From the NCBI GenBank assembly GCA_029204225.1, contig CM055096.1:63889240-63953239 (forward strand): a stretch of DNA of 64,000 bases. The letters run 5' to 3'. This document shows positions 1 to 11,046 of the stretch, one piece after another (the stretch's first letter is position 1; the number at the start of each line of letters is the position of its first letter). The notes beneath the pieces were generated by a model. The model was not told where the DNA came from. It did no database searches and was given only the letters and a program-made list of their open reading frames with translations. The position numbers and the translations under genes are program-made. This DNA comes from Diphasiastrum complanatum (taxonomy: Eukaryota > Streptophyta > Lycopodiopsida > Lycopodiales > Lycopodiaceae).

Positions 1-278
1 GTACCTCTACAAGCAATCAGAAGATCTCCTAGATTGGAATTGACCAAATTTGATGGATCCACAGATCCTATCAGATTCTTGCATATCTATGGGCAAGCAT
101 GTGAGATCTATGGTGAAACCACCCCAGTAGAGAAACTAAAGCTATTTTCAATATCCCTGACAGAAGCAGCTTTAGACTAGTTTTTCAATCAGATGACACA
201 AGAACGAACAGACTGGGAAGTGGTAAAAGCAGCTTTAATCACCAGATTTAAGCCGCGGAAGTTTCTTGAAGACCCATT
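1..278 (+). pseudogene. Gag fragment of gypsy relic A, left part
   Basis: Frame 1 reads a retrotransposon capsid-like segment (FDGSTDPIRFLHIYG, then DWEVVKAALITRFKP-like text) with one TAG near 178 where a Trp is expected. The reading frame stops at the boundary of element B and resumes, in the same frame, at 6690 if B and one copy of its 5-bp target duplication are skipped. The Gag was therefore split by a later insertion. Gag would form the virus-like particle. This copy is dead because of the insertion and downstream stops. The lineage call (Athila/Tat-like) rests on the RT further down, at 9.7-10.4 kb. Confidence 0.8.
274..278. repeat. Target-site duplication of element B, left copy
   Basis: CCATT here is repeated at 6685-6689, immediately outside the two LTR ends. 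A 5-bp duplication is usual for integrase-mediated insertion of LTR elements. Confidence 0.9.
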
Positions 279-636
279 TGTTACGAGCTCGTAACCAGTG
301 CCGAACCCTAGAGAACACAGATAGGTCAGATACCACAGTCAGTGTCGTGTCCAGCGTACATGACCAACAGGGCAAGACAGTGTGAGTAGTGTGCCCCAGC
401 ACGGTCCATAGCCATGGCGGGCCTAACACAGCCTAGGGACCCTGTCAGTAGGATAGGGCCCCCAGTTGGGTCCCGACGTGCAGTCGGCCATGTCAGTGCC
501 ACGTGGCCGACACTTGGCAGTAGCATGCTACCAGTCCTCACACTGGGCTAGGAGGGGCTTACTCTATATTAGGGAGTAGGCAAGGTTGGGTGGATCAGTT
601 AGTGTTTGCCCTACTGTGGTGTTAGGATCTATTACA
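279..636 (+). repeat. 5' LTR of element B
   Basis: 358 bp, begins TGTTACGAGCTCG and ends GGATCTATTACA. It matches 6327-6684 with about 11 substitutions and no indel. The LTR supplies promoter and polyadenylation signals. A CTCTATATTAG stretch near 560 is a plausible TATA region. Confidence 0.95.
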
Positions 637-637
637 C

Positions 638-650
638 TGGTATCAGAGCC
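638..650 (+). promoter_or_regulatory. Primer binding site, initiator tRNA-Met
   Basis: TGGTATCAGAGCC lies one base after the 5' LTR. It is complementary to the 3' end of plant initiator tRNA-Met and would prime minus-strand cDNA synthesis. Confidence 0.93.
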
Positions 651-744
651 ATCTCCTTCTTTGGGAGCTCAGTTTCAGCAGGGGAGAAATCCATCAGAAT
701 GCATAGCAACTATGGTGAATATGCAAAGATCAATAGAGAAGGGT

Positions 745-1292
745 CAGCGCTGGAGAACCAGCTATCTATGGTGGAAATCTCCGTAGGATTACTTGTTTTT
801 ACAGTAAAATTTGGATCAGCTTTCTAGGCTAGGTCCAGCGCTGCCAATCAGGGTTTAAACTTCGATTTTGGAGTGGAAATTCCGGATTTTGGAGCGTTTT
901 CAAGTCAGGAAGTTTGATGCAGACCAGCGCTGTCAGAGCAGCCTCCTTCCTTGAGTTTTGAGTGGAAATCAGTGACAAATTAAGCAAGATTTGAAGCGGA
1001 TTTCTACAACAGGTCCAGCGCTGGACAGTAGGGGACAAATTTTAGAATTTATCCTTGTATTTCAAAGGTTTTCTAGAAGTCTGAGCTTCAGACTTGCTTG
1101 TCACAGACCAGCGACCTACCAGCTGAGGTCAAATCAGAGCTTCAAGCGGATTTTTGAGTCTAAATTTGGACAAATCGGGCCAGACAGGTTGCTGTCCAAT
1201 CAGCGAGGGCAGGGACTTCAAAATTCCGGATTTCTTTTTGTATTTTTCTGTTTTTTACTCGGTTTGTTGGAGTCCCACATCTGAAATCAGAT
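745..1292 (+). repeat. ~91-bp periodic array in the leader of element B
   Basis: The 8-mer CAGCGCTG occurs exactly at 745, 836, 925 and 1016, followed by degenerate copies (CAGCGACC at 1109, CAGCGAGG at 1201, CAACGAGC at 1293). Spacings are 89-93 bp. Shared words such as GAGTGGAAAT and AAGCGGATTT recur in some units. This is a diverged tandem repeat with a self-complementary core in the untranslated leader. Confidence 0.8.
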
Positions 1293-1539
1293 CAACGAGC
1301 TACTTCACTCAAGGACCGAGAAATTTGGATGCCATTTTGAAGCTTCAAGCTGGGATTTTCCGAGACAGTAGGTCTGAAATCGTGGGTAAAAGAGCTGAGA
1401 GGGTTCTTCTTCGTAATTTCTTTGGAAGTACAGTCCTTAGAAACAGCTAAGTCATCTTTCCTTTACCTTGTACAGTTGTAAATTAGTCTTTTGACTTTTT
1501 TTCATCAGAAGTTAAGGTAGCTCTCTTCCAGTTCCGAAG

Positions 1540-2751
1540 ATGACCACTCCTCAGGGACCTGATCAACCCCCGGAGAGAGGCTTCGACGAACTTGAAACAG
1601 AAGCCTTGGCTTACAGAAAAGGGAAGGAACCCATGGAAGTAGAAGAACAGGAACAGTTCGCCGAAGAACTCGACGAACTGATTACCAAGGAGCAGTTCCT
1701 CCAATTGGTAACAGAAGTGGATGAACTGAAGTTGGCATTAGCCAATTTCAAGTCCAGTGTGGACGACTCGTTCGCTGAACTCAAAAACTTGATTTTGAGT
1801 TCCGCGAAAGGAAGCCTTCCCTCCACTTCTCAGTTATCCCCTTCTCCACTTCCATCAGTTTCGGGTGGGACTTTACGGTCTCACCCCAGTGTTTTTAAAT
1901 ATTTAAAGCCTCCTACTTTTAATGGGGAAGAGAAGGATAGAAATGCAGATATTCTACAAACCTTCCTCAGCAAATGGAAGAACATTCATGCTCTTAAACA
2001 GACCCCTGACCATTTGCAAGCAATTGAGGCCAGTCTTTCTTTAGGGCCTATGGCCTATAAGTGGTGGTTAAATCTCCAGGAGACTGGGCAGACTCCCCGG
2101 TCATGGAAAGCTTTTGAAGGAGCTTTCCTAAGAGAATTTCTACCAGAAAATGAACTGGATAGAGCCTGGGAAGCCTGGGAAAGAACAGTAATGGATAAAT
2201 CCCTCATCCAATATATCTCGCAGTATCGAGAAGCAATTTTAAAGATTAAAAATATGGATGACTATCAAAAAATCAGGGGATTTGTCCGTGGCCTCAAAGA
2301 TGAATATAAAGTAGAGGTCCAGAGAAACTCACCTACTACCCTTGAGCAAGCTCTCAGATATGCTCAAATCTATGATGATTCAGTGGGTAGGAAGAGAGCG
2401 AGACAACAATCACTTTCTGAGCAGCTTCCTCAGAAAGACTTTCCATTTAAAAATATATTTTTAAAAAGAAAGAAAGAAAATAAATTTAAAGGTGAAGCTC
2501 CTCAGAAACGCCCTTCACTCATACAGCCCTTAAAACCAGATGATTTTGAGAAAGCCAAACAAGAACGTTTGTGTTTGTGTATATGGGCAAGGGACACACA
2601 GTCAGACAGTGTCCCAAGGGGCCTTTCACTAAAAAAGATAAAAAAGATAAAAAACAAGTTCATCTTGTTCAGACTGTATGTTTTCCCAGTGACTCGGCAG
2701 CTTCCGAGATCAAAGTGTATCATGAAGATCATGAACACTGTTGCCAGCTGA
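1540..2751 (+). pseudogene. Gag of element B
   Basis: Starts with ATG at 1540 after the long leader. Residues ~40-90 are acidic and helical. Residues ~110-285 form the capsid-like Retrotrans_gag region (KPPTFNGEEKDRN, KWWLNLQETG, the RTVMDKSLIQYISQYRE stretch). A zinc knuckle is expected near 2560-2610, but the frame slips there: the Cys-x2-Cys-x4-His-x4-Cys pattern is readable only after shifting to the frame that starts at 2571, and its second Cys is a Tyr. The last ~60 residues of this frame are therefore out-of-frame read-through. Gag packages the genomic RNA. Confidence 0.88.
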
Positions 2752-4544
2752 CCTCTGCAATGCTAGCGAGACCCTTCAGTTTTGGGCCGTATGACCTAGT
2801 ACATATGCATGGGAAAGTTGGTAACCAGTCAGTAAGAGTCATGGTTGATGATGGGGCAACCCATAATTTCATCAACCACACCCTGGTTAAAAAGCTTAAA
2901 CTACCAGAAGTACCTAGTCAGCATAGGTACATAGTTTCATTAGCTAAGGGTGAAGATAAAAAAATATGGGAAACTATGGTAAGTAGGTTAAATCTTGGTA
3001 TTCAGGGGTACCAAGATGAAATAAACTTTCAGATAATGCACCTGGATCGAACAGACATTGTTCTCGGGAGAGATTGGCTCTACAGTTTAGGACCTTCCCT
3101 CCACAGAAACTATCAGGAGAACACCCTCAGCTTTCAGTATAAAGGCCGAGAGATCCAGTTGCATGGGGAGCATGATGTTCCCAACAGCCCTATGGTCTGC
3201 AGTTCAGAGCTCTGTCAGCTAATCGGAGACGAAGACCATCAGGTATTCTTATGTGACTTTCAGTTTATTCCTGAAGTTTCTATTTCCAGTTCTATTCAGC
3301 AAAAAATCAGTAAATTAAAAACTTTATTGTCTAAATTTAAAGATGTTTTTCCTGAAGATTTGCCACATGGTTTACCACCTAGCAGAGAGGTAGATCATGT
3401 AATAAACCTAGTACCAGGTACAACACCTGTTTCTAAACCTCCGTATCGGGTCAGCCGAACAGAGGATGAAGAAATAACTAGGCAGTTAACATACTATCTT
3501 GGGAAAGGCCAAATTCAGACCAGTAGTTCACCATGGGCCTCACCAGTCCTATTGGTGAAAAAGAAAGAGGGGTCTATGCGTCTTTGCGTAAATTACAGAG
3601 CCCTCAATAAAGTCACAATTAAGAATAAATACCCTATGCCTCGGGCAGACGAGTTGTTTGATCAACTCGACGGGGCTAAGTTTTTCAGCAAAATAGACCT
3701 CAGATCGGGATATCATCAAGTCCGTATAAAATCGGAAGATGTCTCGAAAACAGCTTTTAGGACTCGTCACGATCATTATGAGTTTAAGGTGATGCCATTT
3801 GGGCTCACAAATGCTCCAGCTACCTTTATGACCTTGATGAACAGTGTCCTCAGACCATACTTGGGTAAGTTTGTAGTCGTATTTTTAGATGACATCCTCG
3901 TCTACAGCAAAACGAGGAAGGAGCATCTAAAACACCTCAGAAAGGTGTTTCGACTGCTCAGAAAGCATAAGCTTTATACTAAACAATCCAAGTGTGAATT
4001 CTTTGTTGAAGAAGTAGCATATTTGGGTCACATTATCTCTTCAGATGGGATTAAGATGGACTCAAATAAGGTTAAAGCCATACTCAGTTGGCTGAGACCT
4101 CAGAATATTTTGGAACTTCAAATCTTTCTTGGTCTGGCGGGATATTACAGACGATTTGTCAAGGAATATGCTCAGATAGCAGTCCCTATGACAAATCTCC
4201 TTAAGGGAAAGGGAAAGGAGTTCATTTGGTAGTCCGCACAACAGGAGAGCTTTGATGCGCTCAAAACAGCCTTAGCTACAGCACTAATTTTAAAAGTCGT
4301 CGACCCTAATCAGCCATTTGTGGTCGAAACAGATGCTAGCGACTTTGCAGTAGGTGCTGTGCTAACTCAGGGTGGACGACCAGTTGCGTTCGAGAGTAAA
4401 AAACTCGAACCAGCACAGACTAGGTATAGTGCCTATGAAAAGGAACTCTTTTCTATAGTCCATGCCCTTAAGACTTGGAGGCATTATTTGTATGGTGCCA
4501 ACTTTGAGGTCCTGACAGACCATGAGAGTCTCAGATACCTTTGA
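2571..4544 (+). pseudogene. Protease-RT-RNase H part of Pol, element B
   Basis: One frame with an in-frame TAG at 4230-4232. The aspartic protease is at ~2810-3090 with VDDGATHNF (the usual DSG reads DDG). Reverse transcriptase is at ~3400-3960, with [22 protein letters not shown] and the catalytic [10 protein letters not shown]. The RNase H begins after the stop, with VETDASD and LTDHESL carrying catalytic acids. The frame ends with TGA near 4542, and RNase H continues in another frame (from 4522), which indicates a small indel. In chromoviruses gag-pol is normally one polyprotein. Confidence 0.93.
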
Positions 4545-6315
4545 GCTTAGAGGTCGAAAAGCTCGTTGGGCAGAGTTGATGCAAGAGTTTGACATGTCTA
4601 TCAGATATAGGCGTGGAAAATTCAATACAGTAGCAGATGCCCTTAGCAGAATGCCTATGATAAACGAGCTGAGTTTTACTCAGATTCGTAATGAGTTACT
4701 CGAGTCCTTGAGAGAGAAATGCCAGCATGATGCATTCTTCTCTATTATCTGGAACTCAGTCCAGAACAGACAGTTACAAACTCCAGAACCAGTTCCCGGG
4801 GCTGGTGCCAGTTCATCCAAGAATACGATAGCTTCCGTTGAGGATGATGATGAGTCCGAGTATATGTCGTCAGATGACGTTGAGGATTCTGAGCCTGTAT
4901 TACCCAAGCAAACCCTAGGGGTTGAGGGTCAGTTGACTCAAGGATTCAAATGGAAACAGTATTCCATTCAGGATGAGTACTTGCTCTATAGAGATAGAGT
5001 ATGTGTCCCCAATTCAGAGGATTATAGGCAGCAGGTCCTATATGAATGTCATGACAATCCTAGCGCGGGACACCCAGGCATACAGAAGACCTATGAGCAT
5101 CTTCGTAGGCAATTTTTCTGGCCCAGTATGAAAAAGGACGTCCACCAGTATGTAACCAGTTGCCAGAAATGTCAAGTAAATAAAGCAGAGCGTTAAAAGG
5201 CAGGAGGGTTGTTGCATCCCTTAGAAATACCAACTGGTAAATGGGAGAGTATCTCCATGGATTTTATAGTAGACCTGCCTAAAACCCAAAAGGGTAATGA
5301 CGTTATATGGGTCACGGTTGACCGTCTGACCAAAATGGCTCATTTTATTCCGACCAAAACAACCGTTAGAGCTCCAGAGTTAGCGAGGTTGTTTGTAGAC
5401 GGGCTATTTAAATTGTACGGTCTACCTTCCGGCATAGTCAGCGACCGGGACAGTAAGTTTATTGGAAATTTTTGGAGGGCAGTATTCCATCATCTCCATA
5501 CTAAACTTAATATGAGTACCACCGACCATCCACAGATGGACGGTCAAACAGAAAGGGTAAATCAAGTGTTGGAGGATATGCTTCGTGCATACGTCAGCAA
5601 GAAGCAGACTAATTGGGAGGAGTATCTCTCGATATTAGAGTTTGCTTACAACAGTACCAAACATTCAGCTATGGGATACAGCCCATTTATGCTGATGTAC
5701 GGTTTTCAGCCACGCTCACCCACAGCTGTAGGGTTTAAACAAGAAAAAGTTGAAGCAGCTAGAAACTTTTTAGAAGACCTAAACCAGATGATAGAACATG
5801 CTAAGCGTAGCATTAGACAATCCCATGATCGAGCCAGGCATTATGCAGATCCACACAGACGGGATGTGCAGTTCTCCACTAGTGAGAAAGTCTACTTGAG
5901 AGTCCCAGTTGACTCTAAAACCCTCAAATCAGGAGTGTGTGCTAAGTTGTCTCCAAGGTGTTGTGGTCCCTTTACCATCAGTAGGAGACTAGGCGAGGTC
6001 ACCTATGAACTAGAACTCCCACACAATAGTAAGGTTTTTCCAGTCTTTCATATAAGTCAGTTACGAAAAGCCTTAACCAGATCAGATAATCTGGTAGGGG
6101 ACATTGTTCTAGTTTTCCCATTGGATCCTCAACAACCTCCACATGAACCAGAGGAGATTCTTGATAGTAGAAAGACGTAGACTCGTCATACTCTATACCG
6201 AGAATATCTGGTTAAGTGGAATGATCAGCCTGTTGAGAATGCCACTTGGGAAAGAGGCAGCGTCCTTCTCAAGATTTTTCCAGACTTTGTCTTAGAGGAC
6301 CAACACGGTTCTTAA
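4522..6315 (+). pseudogene. RNase H end, integrase and chromodomain, element B
   Basis: After RNase H (DALSRMP) comes the integrase zinc domain (HDNPSAGHPGIQ, then CQKCQ). A TAA at 5194-5196 is followed in the same frame by the integrase core with D (MDFIVDLP), D (SDRDSKF) and E (GQTERVNQ). A TAG at 6178-6180 precedes a short chromodomain-like tail (EYLVKWNDQPVENATWE) ending with TAA at 6313. The chromodomain places B among the chromoviruses, where this module is thought to bind methylated histone H3 and steer insertion. Three stops and the upstream frameshift make it inactive. Confidence 0.92.
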
Positions 6316-6326
6316 GGGGGAGGGAG
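6314..6326 (+). promoter_or_regulatory. Polypurine tract of element B
   Basis: AAGGGGGAGGGAG directly precedes the 3' LTR. This is the usual plus-strand primer site. Confidence 0.85.
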
Positions 6327-6684
6327 TGTTACGAGCTCGTAACCAGTGTCGAACCCTAGAGAACACAGATAGGTTAGATACCACAGTCAGGGTCGTGTCC
6401 AGCGTACATGACCAACAGGGCAAGACAGTGTGAGGAGTGTGCCCCAGCACAGTCCATAGCCATGGCGAGCCTAACACAGCCTAGGGACCCTGTCAGCAGG
6501 ATAGGGCCCCCAGTTGGGTCCCGACGTGTAGTCGGCCACGTCAGTGCCGCGTGGCCGACACTTGGCAGTAGCATGCTACCAGTCCTCACACTGGGCTAGG
6601 AGGGGCTTACTCTATATCAGGGAGTAGGCAAGGTTGGGTGGATCAGTTAGTGTTTGCCCTACTGTGGTGTTAGGATCTATTACA
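6327..6684 (+). repeat. 3' LTR of element B
   Basis: 358 bp, TG...CA, partner of 279-636. It is followed by the duplicated CCATT at 6685-6689. Confidence 0.95.
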
Positions 6685-6689
6685 CCATT

Positions 6690-7810
6690 CCTCTTGCTTA
6701 GCAAAATCAAGATGGGAAAAAGAGAAAGGGTCAGAGACTACATCGAACGGATCAAACACCTGAGATCCAAGTGTAGTGCGGAGCTCACTCCCAATCATGC
6801 GGTCATTATGTGGTTCCTAGTTGGACTACCTAGAAGCATCCGACGAGAGCTGAAAAGATGAGATCAATATGCCACATTGCATGAAGCTATGGAAGACTCA
6901 ATGAGAGAAGAAGATGAAGGACCAGATGATGATTTTACACCAGGAACTACATCTCTTCATGCTTCAACTCCTTCAATTGCATCAACCTCAGCCTCTACGA
7001 GCTTGTCCAATGAATCGATGATGGAACAGATCACGAAGGTACACAAGCAGCAGATAAAGCAACTCACAGTCCAATTTGACCAAAAACTGAAGGCTCTTCA
7101 GAATACTACAGCACCACAACCAGATCCTTATCAGCAGTAGTATCCTCGACAGGACAATGTTTGGTGTCCCACTTGTACCTAGAATCACACTTCTAACGAG
7201 TGTTTGGTACTGAATTAAATTTTGAAGCTGACACACAGATATTGTCATCTGTGCAATGCATCCTCACACGACATTGCATATTGCCCCTACAACCCACGGA
7301 TCATACAGCAAAAGAGAGCTCAATTCTAGACCTCTTATGCTTACCATCAAGGATCACCTAATGCAGCACCAAGGCTTGGACCGGGCCCTCAACAACAAAG
7401 AATGGCACTACCAGCACCACCAGGGCCAAATAATCCTCAAGCAGCCCAAGTGAATCTCACAGCAGTAGAAGCTGAAACATTTTCTCAATAGGAAATGTAA
7501 CAATGGTATGGACCTGATGCACCATCCATCGATCTTGCTATTAATGAGTACTATGCCACATACGCTGCACAACCACAACGCCAAGGGGGCAAATTATATG
7601 GATGTTATGGATGCGGAGAAGGACATAGGATTGCCGAATGTCTAAACAAAGGAATTTATATGCCCTTCTGTCGCGAGTGTGGATATGGACATTGCTACAA
7701 GGATTGTCCATTGAGCACCAGCACCAGCGCACCATTGAATTGGATTGCAGTTCAATCAACAGGCCCAAACTCCACACTCAACTATACCAAGGAGACCTCC
7801 CTATTGTAAC
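6690..7810 (+). pseudogene. Gag of gypsy relic A, right part
   Basis: Continues the frame of 1-278 (KIKMGKRERVRDYIERIKHL). Then follow an acidic and Ser/Thr-rich linker, a coiled segment around 7030-7110, and Cys/His clusters: WCPTC near 7170, CHLCNASSHDIAYCP near 7245, CYGCGEGHRIAEC near 7600 and CRECGYGHCYKDC near 7670. These are several zinc knuckles in one Gag. Stops (TGA near 6860, TAG near 7138 and 7178, TAG and TAA near 7490) break the frame. A gag fragment of the same type lies at 58690-59200. Confidence 0.78.
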
Positions 7811-8091
7811 GTTCCAGTGTTAGCTGTTACGCGAGCACAAAAGTGCAAGCATCATCACCACACTCTATATCAGTGCCAGCTGATCAACCTTCAATATCAG
7901 GAGGAGCGAGATTACCTTATCCAAATGTGAAGGATGAACAAAGACAATATTAGAAGATCAAGCATTGGATACAAGAAGCACAAGCAGAGGAAGCTGCTCA
8001 AGCTGCACATCAACCAACAGCTCCTCAAGACACTGCACCGGAAAGAGATCAACAAGCGAATGCAGCGCAAGGTTCACCACACAGATTAGAT

Positions 8092-8640
8092 GTGAATGTG
8101 CGATTACACCATCAAGAAGAACCATTCCATATGGCAGAACCCGAAGCTCCAAGGATGGAACTGTTGACAAGCATCTTATCCAACAAAATGAACATCTCTA
8201 TTGGAGAGTTCCTTCGACTTGCACCTCAAGCAAAGGGTGTCTTGTCAGATTTGTTGAACATTGAATCAGACATACCTTCCAAAGAACCATTATTTTGCAT
8301 CGATTTCGAAGAAGCCAACAATGTTCTAAATGTGGGAGCGGCTTGGGAGAGTGAGCAGCACAATATAACTCTTCCAATCAAGCACAAAATCTTCGGAGAA
8401 GAAGCTGCTGTTGTAGATGGAGGATCGGGTGTCAACCTTATCTCCACTACTTTGTATGAGAAATGGAATCTACAAGGCCTGAAAGCTGCCAAGTTCGCCA
8501 TCAAACTGGCTGATCAATCATGTGTGCAGCCAAAGGGGATTGTAGAAGACATTCCAGTCAAGATAGCAGGGGTACAATTTGTTATTACATTTGTGGTGAT
8601 GGACATTCCTGAAACACCCACTGCCTATTGAGTTTTGTTA
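8092..8640 (+). pseudogene. Protease-like region of gypsy relic A
   Basis: The 179-residue open segment contains VVDGGSGVNLISTTLYEKW, a retropepsin-like active-site region in which the usual D-S-G reads D-G-G. It is followed by a hydrophobic strand and, after a TGA at ~8629, LLGRP and another TGA replacing the Trp expected after GRP. The fold would cleave the Gag-Pol polyprotein. The stops and altered active site indicate decay. Confidence 0.7.
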
Positions 8641-8915
8641 GGACGACCCTGATTGCGAATTGCACAAGTAGTTCATGATTGGGGGACTGACAAAATTACA
8701 TTTGAGAACAGAGAGAGGGTAGTAAAGGTGGATCCCTCCACATGGGTGATGAAGCCTAATTCACAAACAGATACCGTGTTGTGGACGGATGAATTGGCTA
8801 TTGTTGACTGTATGGCTGGCATACATGTCATCCAGATCCAAATCCAGATTTAGATCCAAAACCTAGTGAATCACCACCGAGAGGATTCACCCTTGACACG
8901 CCTATCTCATATGGG

Positions 8916-9683
8916 GTGAACATGATAAACGTAGCATGGCTATTACCGGAACCTATTTTGCAACCTGTCAAAGATTATTTAATTCCTTGGCAACATGCAT
9001 TGTCCTATGACGAGGAAACTAAGCTGACAGATGAGCAGATCCCACACAACATGGATTCTACGCGTTATGGAGTTCAAAAAATACCAGCTCAACTGCCTCA
9101 AAAATTTCAACATGCTAAAGTCTCCAAGATGCCACCACCAAAAGCATCTGTACCAAAGAAAAATCAACAAAAGCAAAGATACAATCAGGTGATCAAGTGG
9201 AGCAATTTAACCGAAGAGGCTATAGCAACAGTGGATGAAGACATTCGGAACCATGGGGCGAATGTCAAAGAACCTCAACACAAGACAACGAGCAAAGAAG
9301 CAACAACAACCAACAACAATATACAAGGCAAGAAGAAAGTTGCTGAATCGCATGCTCAAGGGTCATCCGACCAAGCTTTGACATCAGCTTTAGGAATGTC
9401 GAAAGCAATGCACAAGATATCACTCACGAATCATGCTAAGATCAACCTTTTGAAGGAGGAAACGAGTAAGGCACCAGTCCATGATGTGCCAGAAAACTTC
9501 AAGAGTTATACCTTGGATGACGTGATGATCATGATGCCGAAAGCGCAACGGGAACCTGATGCAAATCAGAAAAAAGAAGAACATGTCTATGAGGGACTGG
9601 CTCGCACTCAACCGATGAATCTAGCAGAGCCAAGCGAAGAAGACAAAATTGTTCATGTGGGAGCACAACTCACGCCCTCATAA
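8916..9683 (+). pseudogene. Protease-RT linker ORF of gypsy relic A
   Basis: 255 open residues, rich in Lys, Gln, Asn and Thr, with no catalytic motif I can recognise. It lies between the protease-like and RT regions on the same strand, so it is best read as the spacer of Pol. Low-complexity patches (TTTNNN) and charged stretches argue against a folded enzyme. The frame closes just before the RT entry segment (EYKDCFAWSYKDLKGI). Confidence 0.55.
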
Positions 9684-10375
9684 TTCACCAAATTGTAGAA
9701 GCTACTGATGGAGTATAAAGACTGCTTTGCGTGGTCTTACAAAGATTTAAAAGGAATCCATTGTCTGTAGTCCAACACACCATACCTTTGGTCGAAGGAG
9801 TAACGCCAAAGGTGAGCCGATATTACCGCTGCAATCCGAACTACCCCGAGCTAATCAAGCAAGAGTTGCAGAAGTTGCTCGATGCCGATTTCATTTATGA
9901 AATTGAACACACATAATGGGTGTCACCCATAGTCGTTGTTCCCAAGAAGAATGGCAAAATGCGGATTTGTGTCAATCTGAAGGCACTTAATGCTGCGACG
10001 TGGAAGGATCACTTTCCCTTACCGTTCACAGAAAGCATCCTGGATCGAGTAGATGGAACGGAAGCCTATAGTTTTTTGGATGGCTTCAGTGGCTACAACC
10101 AAGTGAAGATTGCACCGGAGGATTAACACAAAACTGCATTTGCCACCGAATGGGGTACATATGCCTACAAGGTCATGCCATTCGGTTTTTGTAATGCCCC
10201 TAGCTCTTTTCAGCGCGTCATGCAAAAGGCATTCAAGGACTATTTATAGAAGTTCCTAGAGATCTTCCTTGATGATCTTTGCGTGCATGGATTTAGTGAT
10301 GAACACTTATCTCAACTAGAGAAAGTGCTTATACAATGCCGCATATTTCATCACTTTTAGGCTTGGTTGAGTGTT
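9684..10375 (+). pseudogene. Truncated reverse transcriptase of gypsy relic A
   Basis: Reads YKDCFAWSYKDL, WVSPIVVVPKKNGKMRICV, DGFSGYNQVKIAPED, MPFGFCNAP and the catalytic IFLDDLCVHG. The DGFSGYNQ and WGTYAY words are typical of the Athila/Tat side of plant gypsy elements rather than of chromoviruses. TAA (9914), TAA (10124) and TAG (10247) replace expected codons. Homology fades after QCRIF at ~10350. RNase H and integrase are absent, so the relic is cut here, before element C. Confidence 0.85.
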
Positions 10376-10395
10376 TGTATGTTTTAAAAGTGCGT

Positions 10396-11040
10396 CCTCC
10401 TATAGCTTAATTGGCTGTTCTGAACTCACATGTGTGAGTTCTAGGTGGTAGGCTGACATGGCAAGTGTCTTGTTCACTGAGTCTCCCTAGAATGTCGAAT
10501 TGTTCTGATTGCATGCATGTCAATTTCCTATTTTGAGGTACTGTACTTGCATGGAATGTCTGCATGTTGATTCTCAGAGTGATTTTGACATGCATGAGTG
10601 GTTTAGATCTGTTTTGAGTGGTTATACACATGTACTTTGAATGATAGATACAAAACTGGTTTTATAGCTGACAATTTCCGTAGAACTTGATTTTACGTAA
10701 AATTACATAATTGTAAAAAATCAGTTTAATGTCGCATGTCTTGCATGCCTGATGGACATTAAGGAAGTAAAATTAAGAATCGAATAGTGATCGAATTTTC
10801 GATTTCGATTGCTTAGTAACTGATTGTGATTTTTTATGAATTCGTAAAATTCTAAAAAAAAATAAAAGTGCAAAAACTCAAAATTTTTAGTTTTTTTTCA
10901 GTTTCTTGTAATGTCTATGAAATTGACTAAAAATAGTGATTTGACCATACTGGAGTCAATTTCAGTCAGTTTTTTATCAACAGTACTTCACTATGAGTTA
11001 ATCAAATATTACTAACTTTAGTAATTTTCAGGTTAGATAT
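10396..11040. other. AT-rich stretch without a gene
   Basis: No coding frame of note. It lies between the broken RT of relic A and the Gag of element C, so it may be the leader of C. I see no similarity to the sequence downstream of C (15157-15540), so no 5' LTR can be defined. Confidence 0.5.
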
Positions 11041-11046
11041 ATCGAG

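Larger units (their letters stand above)
279..6684 (+). mobile_element. Near-complete Ty3/gypsy chromovirus (element B)
   Basis: A 6.4-kb LTR retrotransposon in its original order: 5' LTR, tRNA-iMet primer site, ~0.9-kb leader, gag, protease, reverse transcriptase, RNase H, integrase, chromodomain, polypurine tract, 3' LTR. Both LTRs are 358 bp with TG...CA ends, and it is flanked by the 5-bp duplication CCATT. By eye I count about 11 LTR differences (~3%), nearly all transitions, so the insertion is fairly recent. Stops near 4230, 5194 and 6178 and frameshifts near 2570 and 4540 disable it. It sits inside the gag of relic A. Confidence 0.95.

Noticed and set aside
745-1292. CRISPR-like array
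   Set aside because: Only 8 bp are strictly repeated, units diverge, and it lies in a plant retrotransposon leader.
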